From contig JAFQUP010000025.1 of assembly GCA_017408405.1 (NCBI GenBank), positions 1 through 64,000 on the forward strand: 64,000 bases of DNA. The letters run 5' to 3'. The DNA comes from Thermoguttaceae bacterium (GTDB lineage Bacteria; Planctomycetota; Planctomycetia; Pirellulales; Thermoguttaceae). Both the position numbers and the translations under genes were made by a program. Below are positions 33,657 through 44,007 of this stretch, piece after piece. Numbering within the stretch: position 1 is the stretch's first letter; each line of letters starts with the position of its first letter. The notes beneath the pieces are model-generated. The model was given only the letters and a program-made list of their open reading frames with translations, was not told the origin of the DNA and did not search any database.

Positions 33657-35297
33657 ATGTCAAATAAAAAAATTTTTCCGATGACAGACTTTGAAGAATA
33701 CATGCAGTTGGACGGAACCAACGCGTATCCAATGGAATGTCACGGAAGATTCAGTTTTTCTGGGAGTTTCTGCCGAGATCAGGTAGAAAAAATTCTGTTG
33801 GAAGTGCTTGCCCGTCATCCGTTTCTCTACGCGCGCTGCGTGAAAATCGGAAAATTCAGGTACGCGTTTGAGATTCCTGAATTTTCTCAAAACCCGTTGG
33901 AAAAACTTCAGAAATATCCGGATCACAGCCGGATTCTTGGAGTCCATGTTTACTGGCTTTCAGGAGAGTGTCGAAAAGATTATCCTCAAAAACTTCGCGA
34001 AACTCTCGACCCTTTTTCTGAAACGATGCTGCGAATATTCTTTCTTGAAGAAAAAGCCCCGAATGGCCAGGTCATCCGAACCGACCTGCTTCTGAAATGG
34101 CATCACAGTGCCTCTGACGGCCGAGGCATTCTTCGTTTTGTCAGCGATTTCCTTCACGGCCTGGCCTCCATCTCCGGATACAGTTTGTCAGAGTTTCCTC
34201 CCCTTCCCCCAATCAATCTTTCCAGCCTTTCAGAACGTGGGAATTTGGGATACTCGTGGCTTGCGCGAAATTTTTTCCGTTTTGTGATCTGCCCTGCCCA
34301 CTGTCAACGGGTGATTCACCTTCTTTTTCGCCCAATTCAGACACTGGTTCAGAAAAAGACCAGCCTTCACGAAACGCCTCTCTCTATTCCGCAAGAAAAA
34401 GCATACCCTTTCCAGCCATCACGGGAAAGCCAAACACTCAGTCATTCCCAATCCCGCTCCGCGTCCGTTTCATCCGCTGAAAGTCCCAATCCAAATTCTC
34501 TCACTCCCAAAATCCCCTTTTTCGGGAAAAAAATCGTTCCGGATGAAGACCGCAGCCGCCGTCCGACCGATTTTCCATCCATTCTTTTTCAGAAACTATC
34601 CCGTGAGGAAGTCCGCTCATTCCTGGCAATTTGCCGCAGCCGCCGTTCAACCTTTAACGATGTCCTTCTTCAGGCCGTTTGGACAGGAACATTAAACTGG
34701 CAGCGTTCCCATCCGGAACAAAGCGGAATCTGTCCTCAAAATCCCAACCACTGGATTCGCATATCGGTCCCGTTTGACCTTCGTTATCCCAAATTGAATT
34801 CCATGCCGGCGATGAATATCGTGAGTATGTTCTTTCTGGATCGTCAAGCAAATCAAATCAATTCCTCGGAGCAATTTCTCAGCGGTATTCGCCGTGAAAT
34901 GCGTCACGCCAAAAGATTCCGCCTTGGCGCCTGGCTCCTTGTCTGTTTGAAAGACGCGCACGCCATTTGGGGGAATCTCTATCACGCAATCAAAATGTGC
35001 GACTGCTGGGCAACTCTGGTCATGACGAATCTCGGTCGAATTTTTACTCCGGAGGATCTTTCACTGCCGCGAACAAAAGAAGGAAAGATCCAAATCAAAG
35101 ATCTCATTCTGGACGAAATCGATATTACTTCCCCAATTCGTTCTCAAACGAATATTTCCATCGGCTGCTGCACTTACGCGGGAGAGATGAAATTTTCAAT
35201 CATCTATGACACTTCTCTTTTGAGACGTGAAGATGCCCGCGGATGTCTTGAGGAGATTCTGGCAAGTCTCCGCCGTCTCCTGAGTCAGAAAGAATGA
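33657..35297 (+). CDS. Condensation-fold acyltransferase (WS/DGAT/PapA-like)
   Basis: 546 aa. It carries the condensation-superfamily catalytic motif HHSASDG (HHxxxDG) at residues 149-155. It begins like the family: PMTDFEEYMQLDG, then LLEVLARHPFLYARC. A second conserved part, FNDVLLQAVWTGTLNW and SVPFDLRYPKLN, follows a polar insert at ~250-310, and LVMTNLGRI and IGCCTYAGEMKFSIIYD match the C-terminal half. Members make esters or amides from acyl-CoA or carrier-bound acyl groups; wax ester, lipid or polyketide acylation is possible. No carrier protein or synthetase is adjacent. GAGGGCAG precedes the ATG. Confidence 0.82.
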   Translation: MSNKKIFPMTDFEEYMQLDGTNAYPMECHGRFSFSGSFCRDQVEKILLEVLARHPFLYARCVKIGKFRYAFEIPEFSQNPLEKLQKYPDHSRILGVHVYWLSGECRKDYPQKLRETLDPFSETMLRIFFLEEKAPNGQVIRTDLLLKWHHSASDGRGILRFVSDFLHGLASISGYSLSEFPPLPPINLSSLSERGNLGYSWLARNFFRFVICPAHCQRVIHLLFRPIQTLVQKKTSLHETPLSIPQEKAYPFQPSRESQTLSHSQSRSASVSSAESPNPNSLTPKIPFFGKKIVPDEDRSRRPTDFPSILFQKLSREEVRSFLAICRSRRSTFNDVLLQAVWTGTLNWQRSHPEQSGICPQNPNHWIRISVPFDLRYPKLNSMPAMNIVSMFFLDRQANQINSSEQFLSGIRREMRHAKRFRLGAWLLVCLKDAHAIWGNLYHAIKMCDCWATLVMTNLGRIFTPEDLSLPRTKEGKIQIKDLILDEIDITSPIRSQTNISIGCCTYAGEMKFSIIYDTSLLRREDARGCLEEILASLRRLLSQKE

Positions 35298-35387
35298 ATT
35301 TTTCCTCCCATTATTTAAAGGACAGGAACAGCCCCAAAACTGTTTTGCGGTGAGAAAAAACGAAAGCGTTTTAAACTTTCGCGAAGC

Positions 35388-35490
35388 TCCATAAATTCCG
35401 CGTATTCGGAAATACGCGGAATTTCTGATGACGCGGGCAAACATAAAAATTAACCTTTCTTGAAAATCGAGTTTTTGGTGGAAGTTCCTT
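35388..35490 (+). repeat. Dispersed hairpin repeat, copy B
   Basis: Perfect 13-bp stem AAATTCCGCGTAT/ATACGCGGAATTT around TCGGAA, then ACGCGGGCAAA, AAAAATTAA, TTGAAAATCGAGTTTTTGG and AAGTTCC. The similarity to copy C extends upstream to about 35335 (AAAACTGTTTTGCGG). It lies 90 nt after the stop at 35297. Confidence 0.7.
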
Positions 35491-35582
35491 TAACGGTACC
35501 TTTATTCCGTTTCTCTCATTGAATATTTTCAGTTATTCTTCCTAAATTTCACGAATAACATTTACCAAAAGACTTCAGACTC

Positions 35583-35611
35583 TTGACTTTTCGATTTTCT
35601 TCGAGTATAAT
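35583..35611 (+). promoter_or_regulatory. Near-consensus sigma70 promoter for the kinase gene
   Basis: TTGACT and TATAAT with exactly 17 nt between them. The transcript would begin near 35618, just ahead of the GAGGAG site at 35634. Confidence 0.85.
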
Positions 35612-35645
35612 TAAAAAAATGTCAGAAAATGATGAGGAGAAAAAA

Positions 35646-38306
35646 ATGTCAACAGAAAAAAACTACGAGATTGAAACCATCGTCTTTGAAAGTGATCGCT
35701 CTGCCAACCGAACAGCCGCATCGATGGAAATGCCGGAAAATCTGCTTGTTGTTGGCGATATCCTTTGCGATACGTATATTCTGCGCGCACGCCTTGGGCG
35801 AGGCGGCATGGGTGAAATATGGCGTGCGGATGAAGTTTACAAAGGGGAAATCCTCCGGCCTGTCGTCATCAAAACACTTTCTCCCAACACTCCCAATATT
35901 CAGGAGGAACTTTCACGCATCCAGTCTATGTTCCACAAGATCCACAGTCTTCAGCATCAGCACATCTGCCCAATGTACGCGATGAAGAACGACCCAAAGG
36001 CAGGAACGATCATCATCATGAAATTTATTGATGGGATTACGCTTCAGGAACACTACACGCAGTTCATGCGGCTTCACGGAGAATTTCCGGTTCAGGAAGC
36101 AGTCCGGCTCCTGAAACCAATCGCTCAAGCCTTGGACTATTCCCACTCCAAAAAGGTACTTCACCGTGACATCAAACCTCAAAATATCATGGTTAGCAAA
36201 ATTGCCAGTGACGGTGTTCAGCTCATTGATTTCGGCTTGGTCATGGAAATACGTTCTTCTCTGACAACGCGAACTTCCGCCCATTTTGACGGCTCAGGAA
36301 CTTTACCGTACATGTCGCCGGAACAGTGGAGCGGCGACTTTCAGGACGCGAAAGCGGATCAATTTTCTCTCGCGGTCGTCGTTTATGAACTTCTCGCCGG
36401 GCGTTTACCATTCATCGGTACCAATATGCAGGTACTCGGCTTTCAGATTTTGAATAAAACCCCTGAACCGATTCCTAACGTGCCTGATTTCGTAAATTTC
36501 GCGATTCAAAAAGCTTTGGCCAAAAACCGAAAACTGCGTTTTGAGACCTGCGAAGAGTTTATTGAGGCACTGGAAAACCCGCACAGTGAATTAAAAATCT
36601 CTTCATCTCTGGAATTACCTGAAAACACTCAATTGGAAAAAAATGAAACGTTTATGAAAAAACACGGATTGAAATTGGCTTTCGCGATTGGTTCTTTGGC
36701 TGTTTTGTGCTTCGGAATAGCCTTAGGAGGACAATTTAGCAAAAAACGAACCGTTTCTGAAAATTTTGACCTTATTCCTTTAACGGAAGAAACTCACGGC
36801 GGTTCCGCCATTACCTTGCCGCCCGAACTTTCAGCACCCCAAACCCACCGATCTAAAACAGATGAGAAGGAGCCTGAAAACCGGTCTAAAAATGAAGTTT
36901 CTGAAAGTCCGAATTTGAAAAACGAAAAACGACAGAATACGGACCCGTCTCTGAAATCAATGGCTGAAACATCTTTATCTGTCATTCCGTCAGCCAATAC
37001 GAAAGGAAACGAACAGGAAGAAAATCCATTTATTCCGGAAGAGGACAGAATTACCGAAAACGGGCAGGAGGAAAATCCCTTTATCCAGGAAGAAACATCC
37101 GCGGAGAATGAAATTTCAATCACGGATCAATCTCCTGAAATGTCATATCAGAGACTTATTGCCCGAGCTAAAGACGCGATCAATGACAGCAAATGGGATG
37201 ACGCCTTTAAGGCCTTCAGCCAAATCGATCCGAAATATCTGAAAGAATTTGAACTTGAGCTTTATGCCAGGGTATGCCAGGCAACTGAAAATAATGAGAA
37301 ACTAATGGAGATTCGAAAGACGCAGCTTGAAAAAAATGTGTCTCTGGAATTTCTTCAAAATTTTTTCCTGAAAGCGAGTACGCCGGAAGAATACTCATTG
37401 ACCGTTCAATTATGCGATAAACTGCTTCTGGATCTGGATGATCCGGAAAATCTTCATGTCCAAAAAATCAAAATCCACGCGTTAACTCATGAGGCTTGCC
37501 TTCTGAATTCCTCCAATTTGGTTCATCAGTCACTCGAACTATGCGCTGAGATTCTGGCGAAAGCACCCAATGACCCATCATTGATCGCGGAACATGGTTT
37601 CATTTATTTTCAGAATTCCAACTATTTTAACAAAGCATTTGCCCAGGCAAAAGTGGATTTTGAGAAAGCGCTGAAACTGGATCCGGAAACCGAAACGGCT
37701 CTTCTTTATCAGGGAATTTTTTTCCGTGAAGTTTATTCTCAGTATTATGACGCGATTAATAATTTTGACAAGATCCTGAAACTGAACCCGAACAATCATA
37801 ATGCCCGGCTTCAAAAAGGAATCACGCTTCAAAAAGGAATCACCAAGGGCAAAACAGACCCAAGCGTGGCGATAGACTGTCTAACGGAATACATTGAGAA
37901 AGTGGCTGCTCGCTGGGAAACGAACGAAGGTTATGCCAACGTCGACTCGAAACGCGTTGTGGAAATACTTAGCGCAAACTGGGCGGCATACGAATATCGC
38001 GGTAAAATTTACTACGAAATGAAAAATTTTCAGGAAGCAATCGCGGATTTTTCAAACGTTCTGCTTGGAAATGCCAAAAACATCGAAATTAGAAAACTGC
38101 GTGGTTTAGCCGCGATTCAGATAAAACATTGGAAAGATGCCAAGGAAGATTTTGAATATCTTTTAAAAAATGATCCTGAAATGAAAAATCATTTTGACTA
38201 CTATTTGTCTCTCGCGGAGATTTACGAAAGTAACAAAAAATTAAAATCAGCTCAGGATATGCGGGACAAAGCCGCGGAGATTCAGAGAAAATACGGTATC
38301 TTTTAG
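35646..38306 (+). CDS. Ser/Thr protein kinase with membrane span and TPR domain
   Basis: 886 aa from the ATG at 35646, placed by GAGGAG 7 nt upstream and a promoter at 35583. The kinase domain (~45-315) has GRGGMGEIW, VIKTL with the ATP Lys, HRDIKPQNIM (~172), IDFGLVME and GTLPYMSPEQW, a complete Hanks-type set. A membrane span at ~340-360 (KLAFAIGSLAVLCFGIALGG) puts the C-terminal half outside the cytoplasm. That half has a polar linker with two ENPFI repeats, then TPR units (FQNSNYFNKAFAQAKVDFEKAL, NFQEAIADFSNVL). Planctomycetes have many such kinases. It may sense a periplasmic partner through the TPRs; targets are unknown. Confidence 0.93.
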   Translation: MSTEKNYEIETIVFESDRSANRTAASMEMPENLLVVGDILCDTYILRARLGRGGMGEIWRADEVYKGEILRPVVIKTLSPNTPNIQEELSRIQSMFHKIHSLQHQHICPMYAMKNDPKAGTIIIMKFIDGITLQEHYTQFMRLHGEFPVQEAVRLLKPIAQALDYSHSKKVLHRDIKPQNIMVSKIASDGVQLIDFGLVMEIRSSLTTRTSAHFDGSGTLPYMSPEQWSGDFQDAKADQFSLAVVVYELLAGRLPFIGTNMQVLGFQILNKTPEPIPNVPDFVNFAIQKALAKNRKLRFETCEEFIEALENPHSELKISSSLELPENTQLEKNETFMKKHGLKLAFAIGSLAVLCFGIALGGQFSKKRTVSENFDLIPLTEETHGGSAITLPPELSAPQTHRSKTDEKEPENRSKNEVSESPNLKNEKRQNTDPSLKSMAETSLSVIPSANTKGNEQEENPFIPEEDRITENGQEENPFIQEETSAENEISITDQSPEMSYQRLIARAKDAINDSKWDDAFKAFSQIDPKYLKEFELELYARVCQATENNEKLMEIRKTQLEKNVSLEFLQNFFLKASTPEEYSLTVQLCDKLLLDLDDPENLHVQKIKIHALTHEACLLNSSNLVHQSLELCAEILAKAPNDPSLIAEHGFIYFQNSNYFNKAFAQAKVDFEKALKLDPETETALLYQGIFFREVYSQYYDAINNFDKILKLNPNNHNARLQKGITLQKGITKGKTDPSVAIDCLTEYIEKVAARWETNEGYANVDSKRVVEILSANWAAYEYRGKIYYEMKNFQEAIADFSNVLLGNAKNIEIRKLRGLAAIQIKHWKDAKEDFEYLLKNDPEMKNHFDYYLSLAEIYESNKKLKSAQDMRDKAAEIQRKYGIF

Positions 38307-38318
38307 ACCGCGTACCCC

Positions 38319-38346
38319 AAAGGCTGTCTATTATGACGGCCTTTTT
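38319..38346 (+). terminator. Intrinsic terminator after the kinase gene
   Basis: AAAGGCTGTC pairs with GACGGCCTTT, followed by TTTT, 12 nt after the stop. Confidence 0.8.
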
Positions 38347-38408
38347 AAGGAAAAGGAGGGTTTCATTCTTGATCCCTACCTGAATTCGCTGATTCCGTCT
38401 GTTCTCTC

Positions 38409-39113
38409 CTATTTTGCTCTTTCCTGTTGACGAATTTCTTCCCTCAGTTCCTCGAAAGTCATTTTTAGTCTCTGTTTATGCCGATAAAACTGCCATCCGT
38501 AATCCGCGAGCGCGAGACAAAAAAGTACCAGCGAAATTTGAAGACCGGTTCCGAGAATCAATCCCTTCATTCTTAAAATTGCCTCATGAAATTCCAACCG
38601 ACACAAATTTCCAAACTGCGGCAGCTGGCGAAAAACCATCCACATAATAAACGAAGCGACTAGCGTAATCTTCAAAAGGCCGAATCCAACGACAACTAGA
38701 GAATCCAGAGAAAAAATCCGGCTTAGCCCTGTTAAGGGATTCAGATTTTTCCATTGAGGACTCAATTTTGACGGCAAAAAAAGAAATCGTGTCTGAATCA
38801 GCGAAACCAATACTACGGTAATTGGAATCATCGCAAGAAAAGGTATGACCAAAAAAAGAGCCGTCCAAATCCAGAAATTCCATTTTTGAAGAAAAAGTTC
38901 CGGAGTCATCTCCAACACTGCTCCATCAGACCAGGCACTCTCTGCAAACTGAATTGGAACACTCCCCAAAAATTCTCCAACCCCCCAAAAAATAAGCATT
39001 CCTGACAAAAGCATGGAAGCACTGACCAAGTCACGGCTGAGAGCGGTTTCCCCTTTTGCTCGCATTTTTTGACGATGCCGGGGAGTTGGATCAAAAGTAC
39101 GGTCGTCTGACAT
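38409..39113 (-). CDS. flhB: FlhB N-terminal membrane domain, lacking the cytoplasmic autocleavage domain
   Basis: 234 aa. It starts with the FlhB signature RTFDPTPRHRQKMRAKGETALSRDL and keeps the four membrane spans, with TGLSRIFS and LADYGWQFYRHKQRLKMTFEELREE. Normal FlhB is 350-380 aa and continues into a cytoplasmic domain that self-cleaves at NPTH to switch export substrates. Here the chain stops at EIRQQERAK, right after the linker that leads to that domain. The next ~100 nt in any frame do not encode it, and the kinase gene converges from the other side. The domain may be coded elsewhere or lost. Last gene of fliQ-fliR-flhB. Confidence 0.88.
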   Translation of the reverse strand: MSDDRTFDPTPRHRQKMRAKGETALSRDLVSASMLLSGMLIFWGVGEFLGSVPIQFAESAWSDGAVLEMTPELFLQKWNFWIWTALFLVIPFLAMIPITVVLVSLIQTRFLFLPSKLSPQWKNLNPLTGLSRIFSLDSLVVVGFGLLKITLVASFIMWMVFRQLPQFGNLCRLEFHEAILRMKGLILGTGLQISLVLFCLALADYGWQFYRHKQRLKMTFEELREEIRQQERAK

Positions 39114-39260
39114 AAAATGAAAATGATTATTTCCTGAATTTCAAACGTTATCCTGGTATCACGGACACCCAAAAAAAATTATCTTCCTAAACGCGCCAAA
39201 CATTATTTTAGAGGCATCGACTCCGTAAAAAATCAAACCGTTTGCCTGATTTCATCAAAA

Positions 39261-40031
39261 TTATCTAAACGTAAAAAGTTCGCGCCAGACTCTTTCAAAA
39301 TTTTCCTGAAAAAGGACCATGGACACGCCAAGAGTCATGGAAAGCACCAAAAAAAGAACCAAAACGTTCACTGAAAACGACAGTCCAAAAATATCAAGCT
39401 GCGGTAAAACACGATTCAGAATCGCCAAGCCTATCTGCGCGAGTAAAATCACAGTCAGCACAGGCAGCGCCATCTGAATTCCTGTTTGAAAACCGAGAGC
39501 AAAAACAGTCGGAATTTCATTCAGTAGTTCCGAAAATACCGAAACTGTCCCCGGTGGATAGGCATGAAAACTTGCCAGCAGCGAATCAATTAAAAGCAAA
39601 TGCCCGCCGGTTAGAAAAACTACCGCGATTCCTAAAACATAAAAAAAAGAAGCCGTGATTGGAGCCGCGTCATTCGAAAGCCCCCCATCAACAGGAAATG
39701 ATATTCCTCCACAGTACGCGATAACCGTTCCGGCAGTTTGAAGCGCTCCCCAGAAAAGAAGCGCCGCTCCCCCCATCAATAAACCAAGCCCCAATTCTCC
39801 AAGCCACGTACTCCAAAATCCAGGATCGCTCCAGCCGGGAGAATTTTGAAAACAGTAAACCATCGGCAACTGATGAAGCATCAAAAGTGCTGAAACACTT
39901 AAAGCAAGAAACACCCGAAAACGAATTGGCACAACCTTCCCCGAAAAAAACGGAGCCGTGAGAAATAAGGCCGTCATTCGAGTCAGGATCAGGACAAATT
40001 GACTTGCCGTAAGAAAAAAAATCTTCTCCAT
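39261..40031 (-). CDS. fliR: Flagellar export gate protein FliR
   Basis: 256 aa, six or so membrane spans, starting MEKIFFLTASQFVLILTRMTALFLTAPFF, a typical FliR opening (RxxxLFLxAPFF), with VPIRFRVFLALSVS at ~33-46 and the late NRVLPQLDIFGLSF motif. It is part of the FliPQR-FlhB export gate in the basal body. It begins 22 nt after fliQ and is followed 147 nt later by flhB. Length is normal. Confidence 0.93.
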   Translation of the reverse strand: MEKIFFLTASQFVLILTRMTALFLTAPFFSGKVVPIRFRVFLALSVSALLMLHQLPMVYCFQNSPGWSDPGFWSTWLGELGLGLLMGGAALLFWGALQTAGTVIAYCGGISFPVDGGLSNDAAPITASFFYVLGIAVVFLTGGHLLLIDSLLASFHAYPPGTVSVFSELLNEIPTVFALGFQTGIQMALPVLTVILLAQIGLAILNRVLPQLDIFGLSFSVNVLVLFLVLSMTLGVSMVLFQENFERVWRELFTFR

Positions 40032-40053
40032 CCGTTCACGTTTCTCTCTTGGC

Positions 40054-40326
40054 TCAAGGTAAAATCATCTCCGGAATTCCGCTAATCACTTCACGAGTAA
40101 ACTCCGTCAGCGCGGAGAGCATCCACGGCATTCCCAAGCCCAAAACAAGAAGAACCACGATCACTTTCGGAACAAATGCCAACGTTTGTTCCTGAATCTG
40201 AGTTAAGGCCTGAAAAAGACCCGCCAGAAATCCAATGACCATCGCCGCCAGAAGAACCGGTAACGCTAATGTCAGTGTCAGCATGATCGAACCGCGCCCC
40301 AGTTCAAGAATCGTTTCACTATCCAT
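40054..40326 (-). CDS. fliQ: Flagellar export gate protein FliQ
   Basis: 90 aa from the ATG at 40326, which gives the usual length of ~89; an upstream start would add 11 unneeded residues. Two membrane spans and the family pattern LPVLLAAMVIGFLAGLFQALTQIQEQTLAFVPK are clear. First gene of a fliQ-fliR-flhB row; fliP, which normally comes just before, is not in the window. Confidence 0.94.
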   Translation of the reverse strand: MDSETILELGRGSIMLTLTLALPVLLAAMVIGFLAGLFQALTQIQEQTLAFVPKVIVVLLVLGLGMPWMLSALTEFTREVISGIPEMILP

Positions 40327-40461
40327 AAAATCTGTCCGATCCCCACGGGATAATCCCAATCATAATTTACTCGTTCAAACTTAAAGTACTCCAAAATCAC
40401 TTTAACAGAATTTTCTCAATACCGCAAGGCTGAATCCCTGCTTTTTCTAAAAATGAACCAT

Positions 40462-40493
40462 AAAAAAACGGACGATCCAAAGACCATCCGTTT
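40462..40493 (-). terminator. Intrinsic terminator
   Basis: On the minus strand AAACGGATGGTC pairs imperfectly with GATCGTCCGTTT and runs into seven T, 50 nt after the stop at 40545. It separates the secreted-protein gene from fliQ. Confidence 0.8.
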
Positions 40494-40544
40494 CGCGGCA
40501 TATGGTATCTCACGGCAGGAACCAATCGTTCCCGCCTCTTTATT

Positions 40545-42044
40545 TTACGGAATCAGGAAAACCAATGCCGTCGCGACACCGCCCTCGACAATCGCTCCGC
40601 GCATCGAATATGGAATCGGATTCCATTTTCTCGGAGCGCAACTGCCCGGACGATGATACCCAAGCGCGTACTGGCACTCATTCGGAGGATCAATCGCCAT
40701 CAGCATCGGCATATACGGAATCGTCGCGAGGAACTGTGCCCCTGAAAGAACCGGCTGAAGCGGACCAATCGTGTGCCCGTACCGTTCAAGAGCAGGCTGC
40801 TCAAAATAAAGCGGATTGTGGCAAAGGTTCGAGGCGGTCCAGGTAAAGTTCGTTCCGGCAAATTCACGTGCCGGGAAAAGTTCACCTTCCGGTGCCAGCG
40901 GGCACGATTTCGGAACGATTTTCGTGTCGTGAAGCTCAATGTCATTCGTGATTTCCGTAATACGGTGCATCGGCTCACTGCTTTCACACGGCATATCGTA
41001 ATCCTCAATATCAACCTGGCGCGTAGTAAATGATTCCGTCAATTCACGGTGCTGCTGCGTCAATTCACTCAACGGAGCCGCTTTCGGCAACTGATTCTGA
41101 ACCTCCATCCCACTGTTCGGCATTTGCGTATTCTGATTCAGGCCCCCCTGCTTCAGCTTACTTTCCTGTTTTTTATTTCCAATCGCTCCCGGAACTGCCG
41201 ATTCGGAAGGCTCTTCACCAATTTCAACGCTCTTTCCCGGATCTACCACTGGCGCTTCGAGAAGGTCTGACATCTCGTTTTCCACGCTTTCCGCTGCGGG
41301 TAAAGCCGGAGACAAATCCGCGGGACCACCGCCGGAAACCATCGGGTCGTCCGCTCCATCGGGAACAATCTCCACGGAATTTTCCATATCCAAAGGCTTT
41401 TCCATCTCTGGAAGTACCGCCGGACTCTCTTCCGCGGGAACCGCCGGGGATTCTTCATTTCCGGAAACATCAAGCGAATCAAGATTATTCAGATCCAATC
41501 CGTCAAGCTCTTCACTTCCAGAAGTAAGGCGCACTCGAGAATATCGCGGCATCACCGAAGGAATCGGGGTCACTAAAGCGGGACCATTCATTTGAACCGA
41601 GACGGGCTTCACTCCGCTTTCCAAGGCAGAATCTGCTATGAAAACCTTATCGCCGCCGCGAGAATTTTCCTGAATCCTACGCGCTTCCGGAGAATTCACG
41701 GCAACCCATTTCAATGGCTTTGAAGAAACAGTTTCAGATCTTTCTTTCAACACATTCTTTTCAGAATCGCTCAACGGCTCCGCATAGGAAACCAACTGAA
41801 CATTTTCAGCATCTTCCGAAACGGAATCAATGCGCATAACCGGCACATTACCCATTTCGGAAAGATTCTGCTGATACGTCACGGGGCGGACAAAACGCGT
41901 CTCCGCCCCCGCGACGGCCGCGGCCAGAACCGCGGAAAAGAAAAAGGTACTTCGACAAACCTCCTGCCTGCCGAAAAATTCAAGAGGATCAGCCGTTATC
42001 CTCTGAATTGTAGTTTGGAGCTTCCTGCGTAATTTTAATGTCAT
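40545..42044 (-). CDS. Predicted secreted protein, function unknown
   Basis: 499 aa from the ATG at 42044 (GGAGAA about 8 nt upstream), overlapping the end of guaB by 56 nt; no later start fits. The first ~39 residues are basic, followed by a signal-like core [17 protein letters not shown]. Residues ~60-330 are polar and acidic with many Pro/Glu/Ser and EESPAVL or DLNNLDSLD runs, probably disordered. The last ~150 residues are better ordered, with [27 protein letters not shown], several Cys and Pro, and a hydrophobic end [14 protein letters not shown] that could be a barrel strand or anchor. I do not recognise the family. The overlap suggests co-transcription with guaB. Confidence 0.75.
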   Translation of the reverse strand: MTLKLRRKLQTTIQRITADPLEFFGRQEVCRSTFFFSAVLAAAVAGAETRFVRPVTYQQNLSEMGNVPVMRIDSVSEDAENVQLVSYAEPLSDSEKNVLKERSETVSSKPLKWVAVNSPEARRIQENSRGGDKVFIADSALESGVKPVSVQMNGPALVTPIPSVMPRYSRVRLTSGSEELDGLDLNNLDSLDVSGNEESPAVPAEESPAVLPEMEKPLDMENSVEIVPDGADDPMVSGGGPADLSPALPAAESVENEMSDLLEAPVVDPGKSVEIGEEPSESAVPGAIGNKKQESKLKQGGLNQNTQMPNSGMEVQNQLPKAAPLSELTQQHRELTESFTTRQVDIEDYDMPCESSEPMHRITEITNDIELHDTKIVPKSCPLAPEGELFPAREFAGTNFTWTASNLCHNPLYFEQPALERYGHTIGPLQPVLSGAQFLATIPYMPMLMAIDPPNECQYALGYHRPGSCAPRKWNPIPYSMRGAIVEGGVATALVFLIP

Positions 42045-43452
42045 GAGGGTGATTCTCCCGAACTGTTGCCGGAGAAATTTGAACGAACCGGGCATCCCTG
42101 CGCAGCTCTTCAATATTTCTTGTTCCACAATAACCCATACCAGCACGAAGCCCCCCTACGAGCTGGTAAACAAATGGTCCAAGCTCTCCGCGATATGGAA
42201 CACGTCCTTCGACACCTTCCGGAACCAGCTTGTCCGGCCCGGCCTTCGACTGACGATAACGCTCACTTGAACCGCGAACCATCGCGCCAAGTGAACCCAT
42301 ACCGCGATAAGCCTTGAACTGTCGGCCCTGATAAAACACTTTGCTGCCCGGACTCTCTTCCAATCCTGCGAGAAGTCCGCCAAGCATAACCACGTGCGCA
42401 CCGGCCGCGAGAGCCTTGGTAATGTCACCGGAATAACGAATTCCGCCGTCAGCGATAATTGAAATACCACTGCCTTCTACCGCCTGCGAAACATGATGAA
42501 TCGCGGAGATCTGCGGAACTCCCACACCGGAAACAACACGCGTTGTGCAAATCGAGCCGGGACCAATCCCTACCTTGATCGCGTCAGCTCCAGCCGCAAG
42601 CAAATCTTTTGCCGCCTCTGCCGTTGCGATGTTGCCCACGATCACATCAATATCCCAATCTTTTTTGATGTGACGTACCGTATCCAAGACATTCTTGGAA
42701 TGGCCATGGGCACTGTCAAGGACAAGAATATCGACGCCAGTTTCGACCAGTGTTCCGATTCGTTCGTAATCATGAACCCCAACGGCCGCTCCTACCCGCA
42801 GTCTGCCCTGCGCGTCTTTGCACGCGAGAGGATAACTGCGCTGCATATCGATATCTTTGATCGTGATAAGTCCCGTCAATATATAATTATCGTCAACCAG
42901 GAGGAGTTTCTCCACCTTTTTTTCCATCAAAATTTTCTCAGCTTCCGCAAGCGTTACATTTCCCGTAGCCGTCACAAGATGATCTTTCGTCATCACTTCA
43001 CGAACCAGAACATTCGAATCCTCAAGGAAACGAAGATCCCGACGGGTAATAATCCCTTCCAAATGCCCGTCTTCCCGCGTGACTGGAATACCCGAGACTC
43101 GATGGGTTTCCATTTTTTTGCGCGCGTCCGCCACCGTCGCGTCTGGACGAAGGGTCGCCGGATTATTGATGATTCCGTTTGCCGTACGCTTCACCTTAAT
43201 CACTTCCGTGACCTGGTCATGAATGGAAAGATTTTTGTGAATAATTCCCAAACCGCCTTCCTGCGCGAGAGCAATCGCCATCGCGCTTTCCGTCACCGTA
43301 TCCATCGGAGAACTGAGAATTGGAATATTCAGCTGAATTCGCTTCGTCAGATTCGTAGTAACGTCCACTTCCGACGGAACCAATTCGCTGTATCGGGGCT
43401 CAAGCAAAACGTCATCAAACGTAATTCCGCGATAATGAATTTTGTTGTCCAT
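41989..43452 (-). CDS. guaB: Inosine-5'-monophosphate dehydrogenase
   Basis: 487 aa from the ATG at 43452, with TTAAGGAG 9 nt upstream. It oxidises IMP to XMP with NAD+, the committed step to GMP. Motifs: [15 protein letters not shown] at the start, two CBS domains at ~95-205 ([18 protein letters not shown]), the phosphate loop and catalytic Cys in [11 protein letters not shown] (~301), and the GGIRYSGDI and [10 protein letters not shown] flap regions. Length is standard. It is followed by an overlapping secreted-protein gene. Confidence 0.97.
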   Translation of the reverse strand: MDNKIHYRGITFDDVLLEPRYSELVPSEVDVTTNLTKRIQLNIPILSSPMDTVTESAMAIALAQEGGLGIIHKNLSIHDQVTEVIKVKRTANGIINNPATLRPDATVADARKKMETHRVSGIPVTREDGHLEGIITRRDLRFLEDSNVLVREVMTKDHLVTATGNVTLAEAEKILMEKKVEKLLLVDDNYILTGLITIKDIDMQRSYPLACKDAQGRLRVGAAVGVHDYERIGTLVETGVDILVLDSAHGHSKNVLDTVRHIKKDWDIDVIVGNIATAEAAKDLLAAGADAIKVGIGPGSICTTRVVSGVGVPQISAIHHVSQAVEGSGISIIADGGIRYSGDITKALAAGAHVVMLGGLLAGLEESPGSKVFYQGRQFKAYRGMGSLGAMVRGSSERYRQSKAGPDKLVPEGVEGRVPYRGELGPFVYQLVGGLRAGMGYCGTRNIEELRRDARFVQISPATVRENHPHDIKITQEAPNYNSEDNG

Positions 43453-44007
43453 GAAAATTCTCCTTAAATGAATACCGGCTGACAGGTGAATGACGTCGAT
43501 TTGAACAGGATTGCCCCTTTTCAAACCTTTAAAATACTTCCACTTAATATTACTCCTTTTTCTTAAAAAATTAAAGGGGGGGCTGGATAATTTTTATCAT
43601 TTTTTTTAAAAAAACTAAAGTTTTTTTCCAATTATTCAACAGAGACCAAAATTCTTCTGCCCAAGACATCATTTCTCCCAAGCAAATAAAAACAGATTCT
43701 TCTTTTTGAAAAATCGCGCTCTAAAATACTCTTAACTTTTTAAGAAAAAATTTTCCCGATTTCCAGAAGTTAAATTTCAAAAACGGCTATTTTTATCTCC
43801 TGCCCGCCACTGCCATTAAAAGCAAAAAAGATAAACTATTCCAATTTTAACAATTATCGCAGGGCGTTTGTCGCAATTGTCGTTAAATCCGTTGGAAAAG
43901 CACTAAAAATCTTAACAGTAAATTCTTGTTCAGACGAAAAATTGGAGAGGAGAGAAGTATTTTGGAAAATTGATGTTTTCCAGTTTTTTTAATTCAGGGA
44001 TGGAAAT
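43453..44007. other. AT-rich divergent intergenic region between guaB and the porin gene
   Basis: No gene is seen. The guaB side has AAGGAG and a possible TAATAT -10 box near 43540-43550. The porin side near 43900-43960 has no clear promoter. I looked for a purine riboswitch-like fold and did not find one. Confidence 0.35.
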
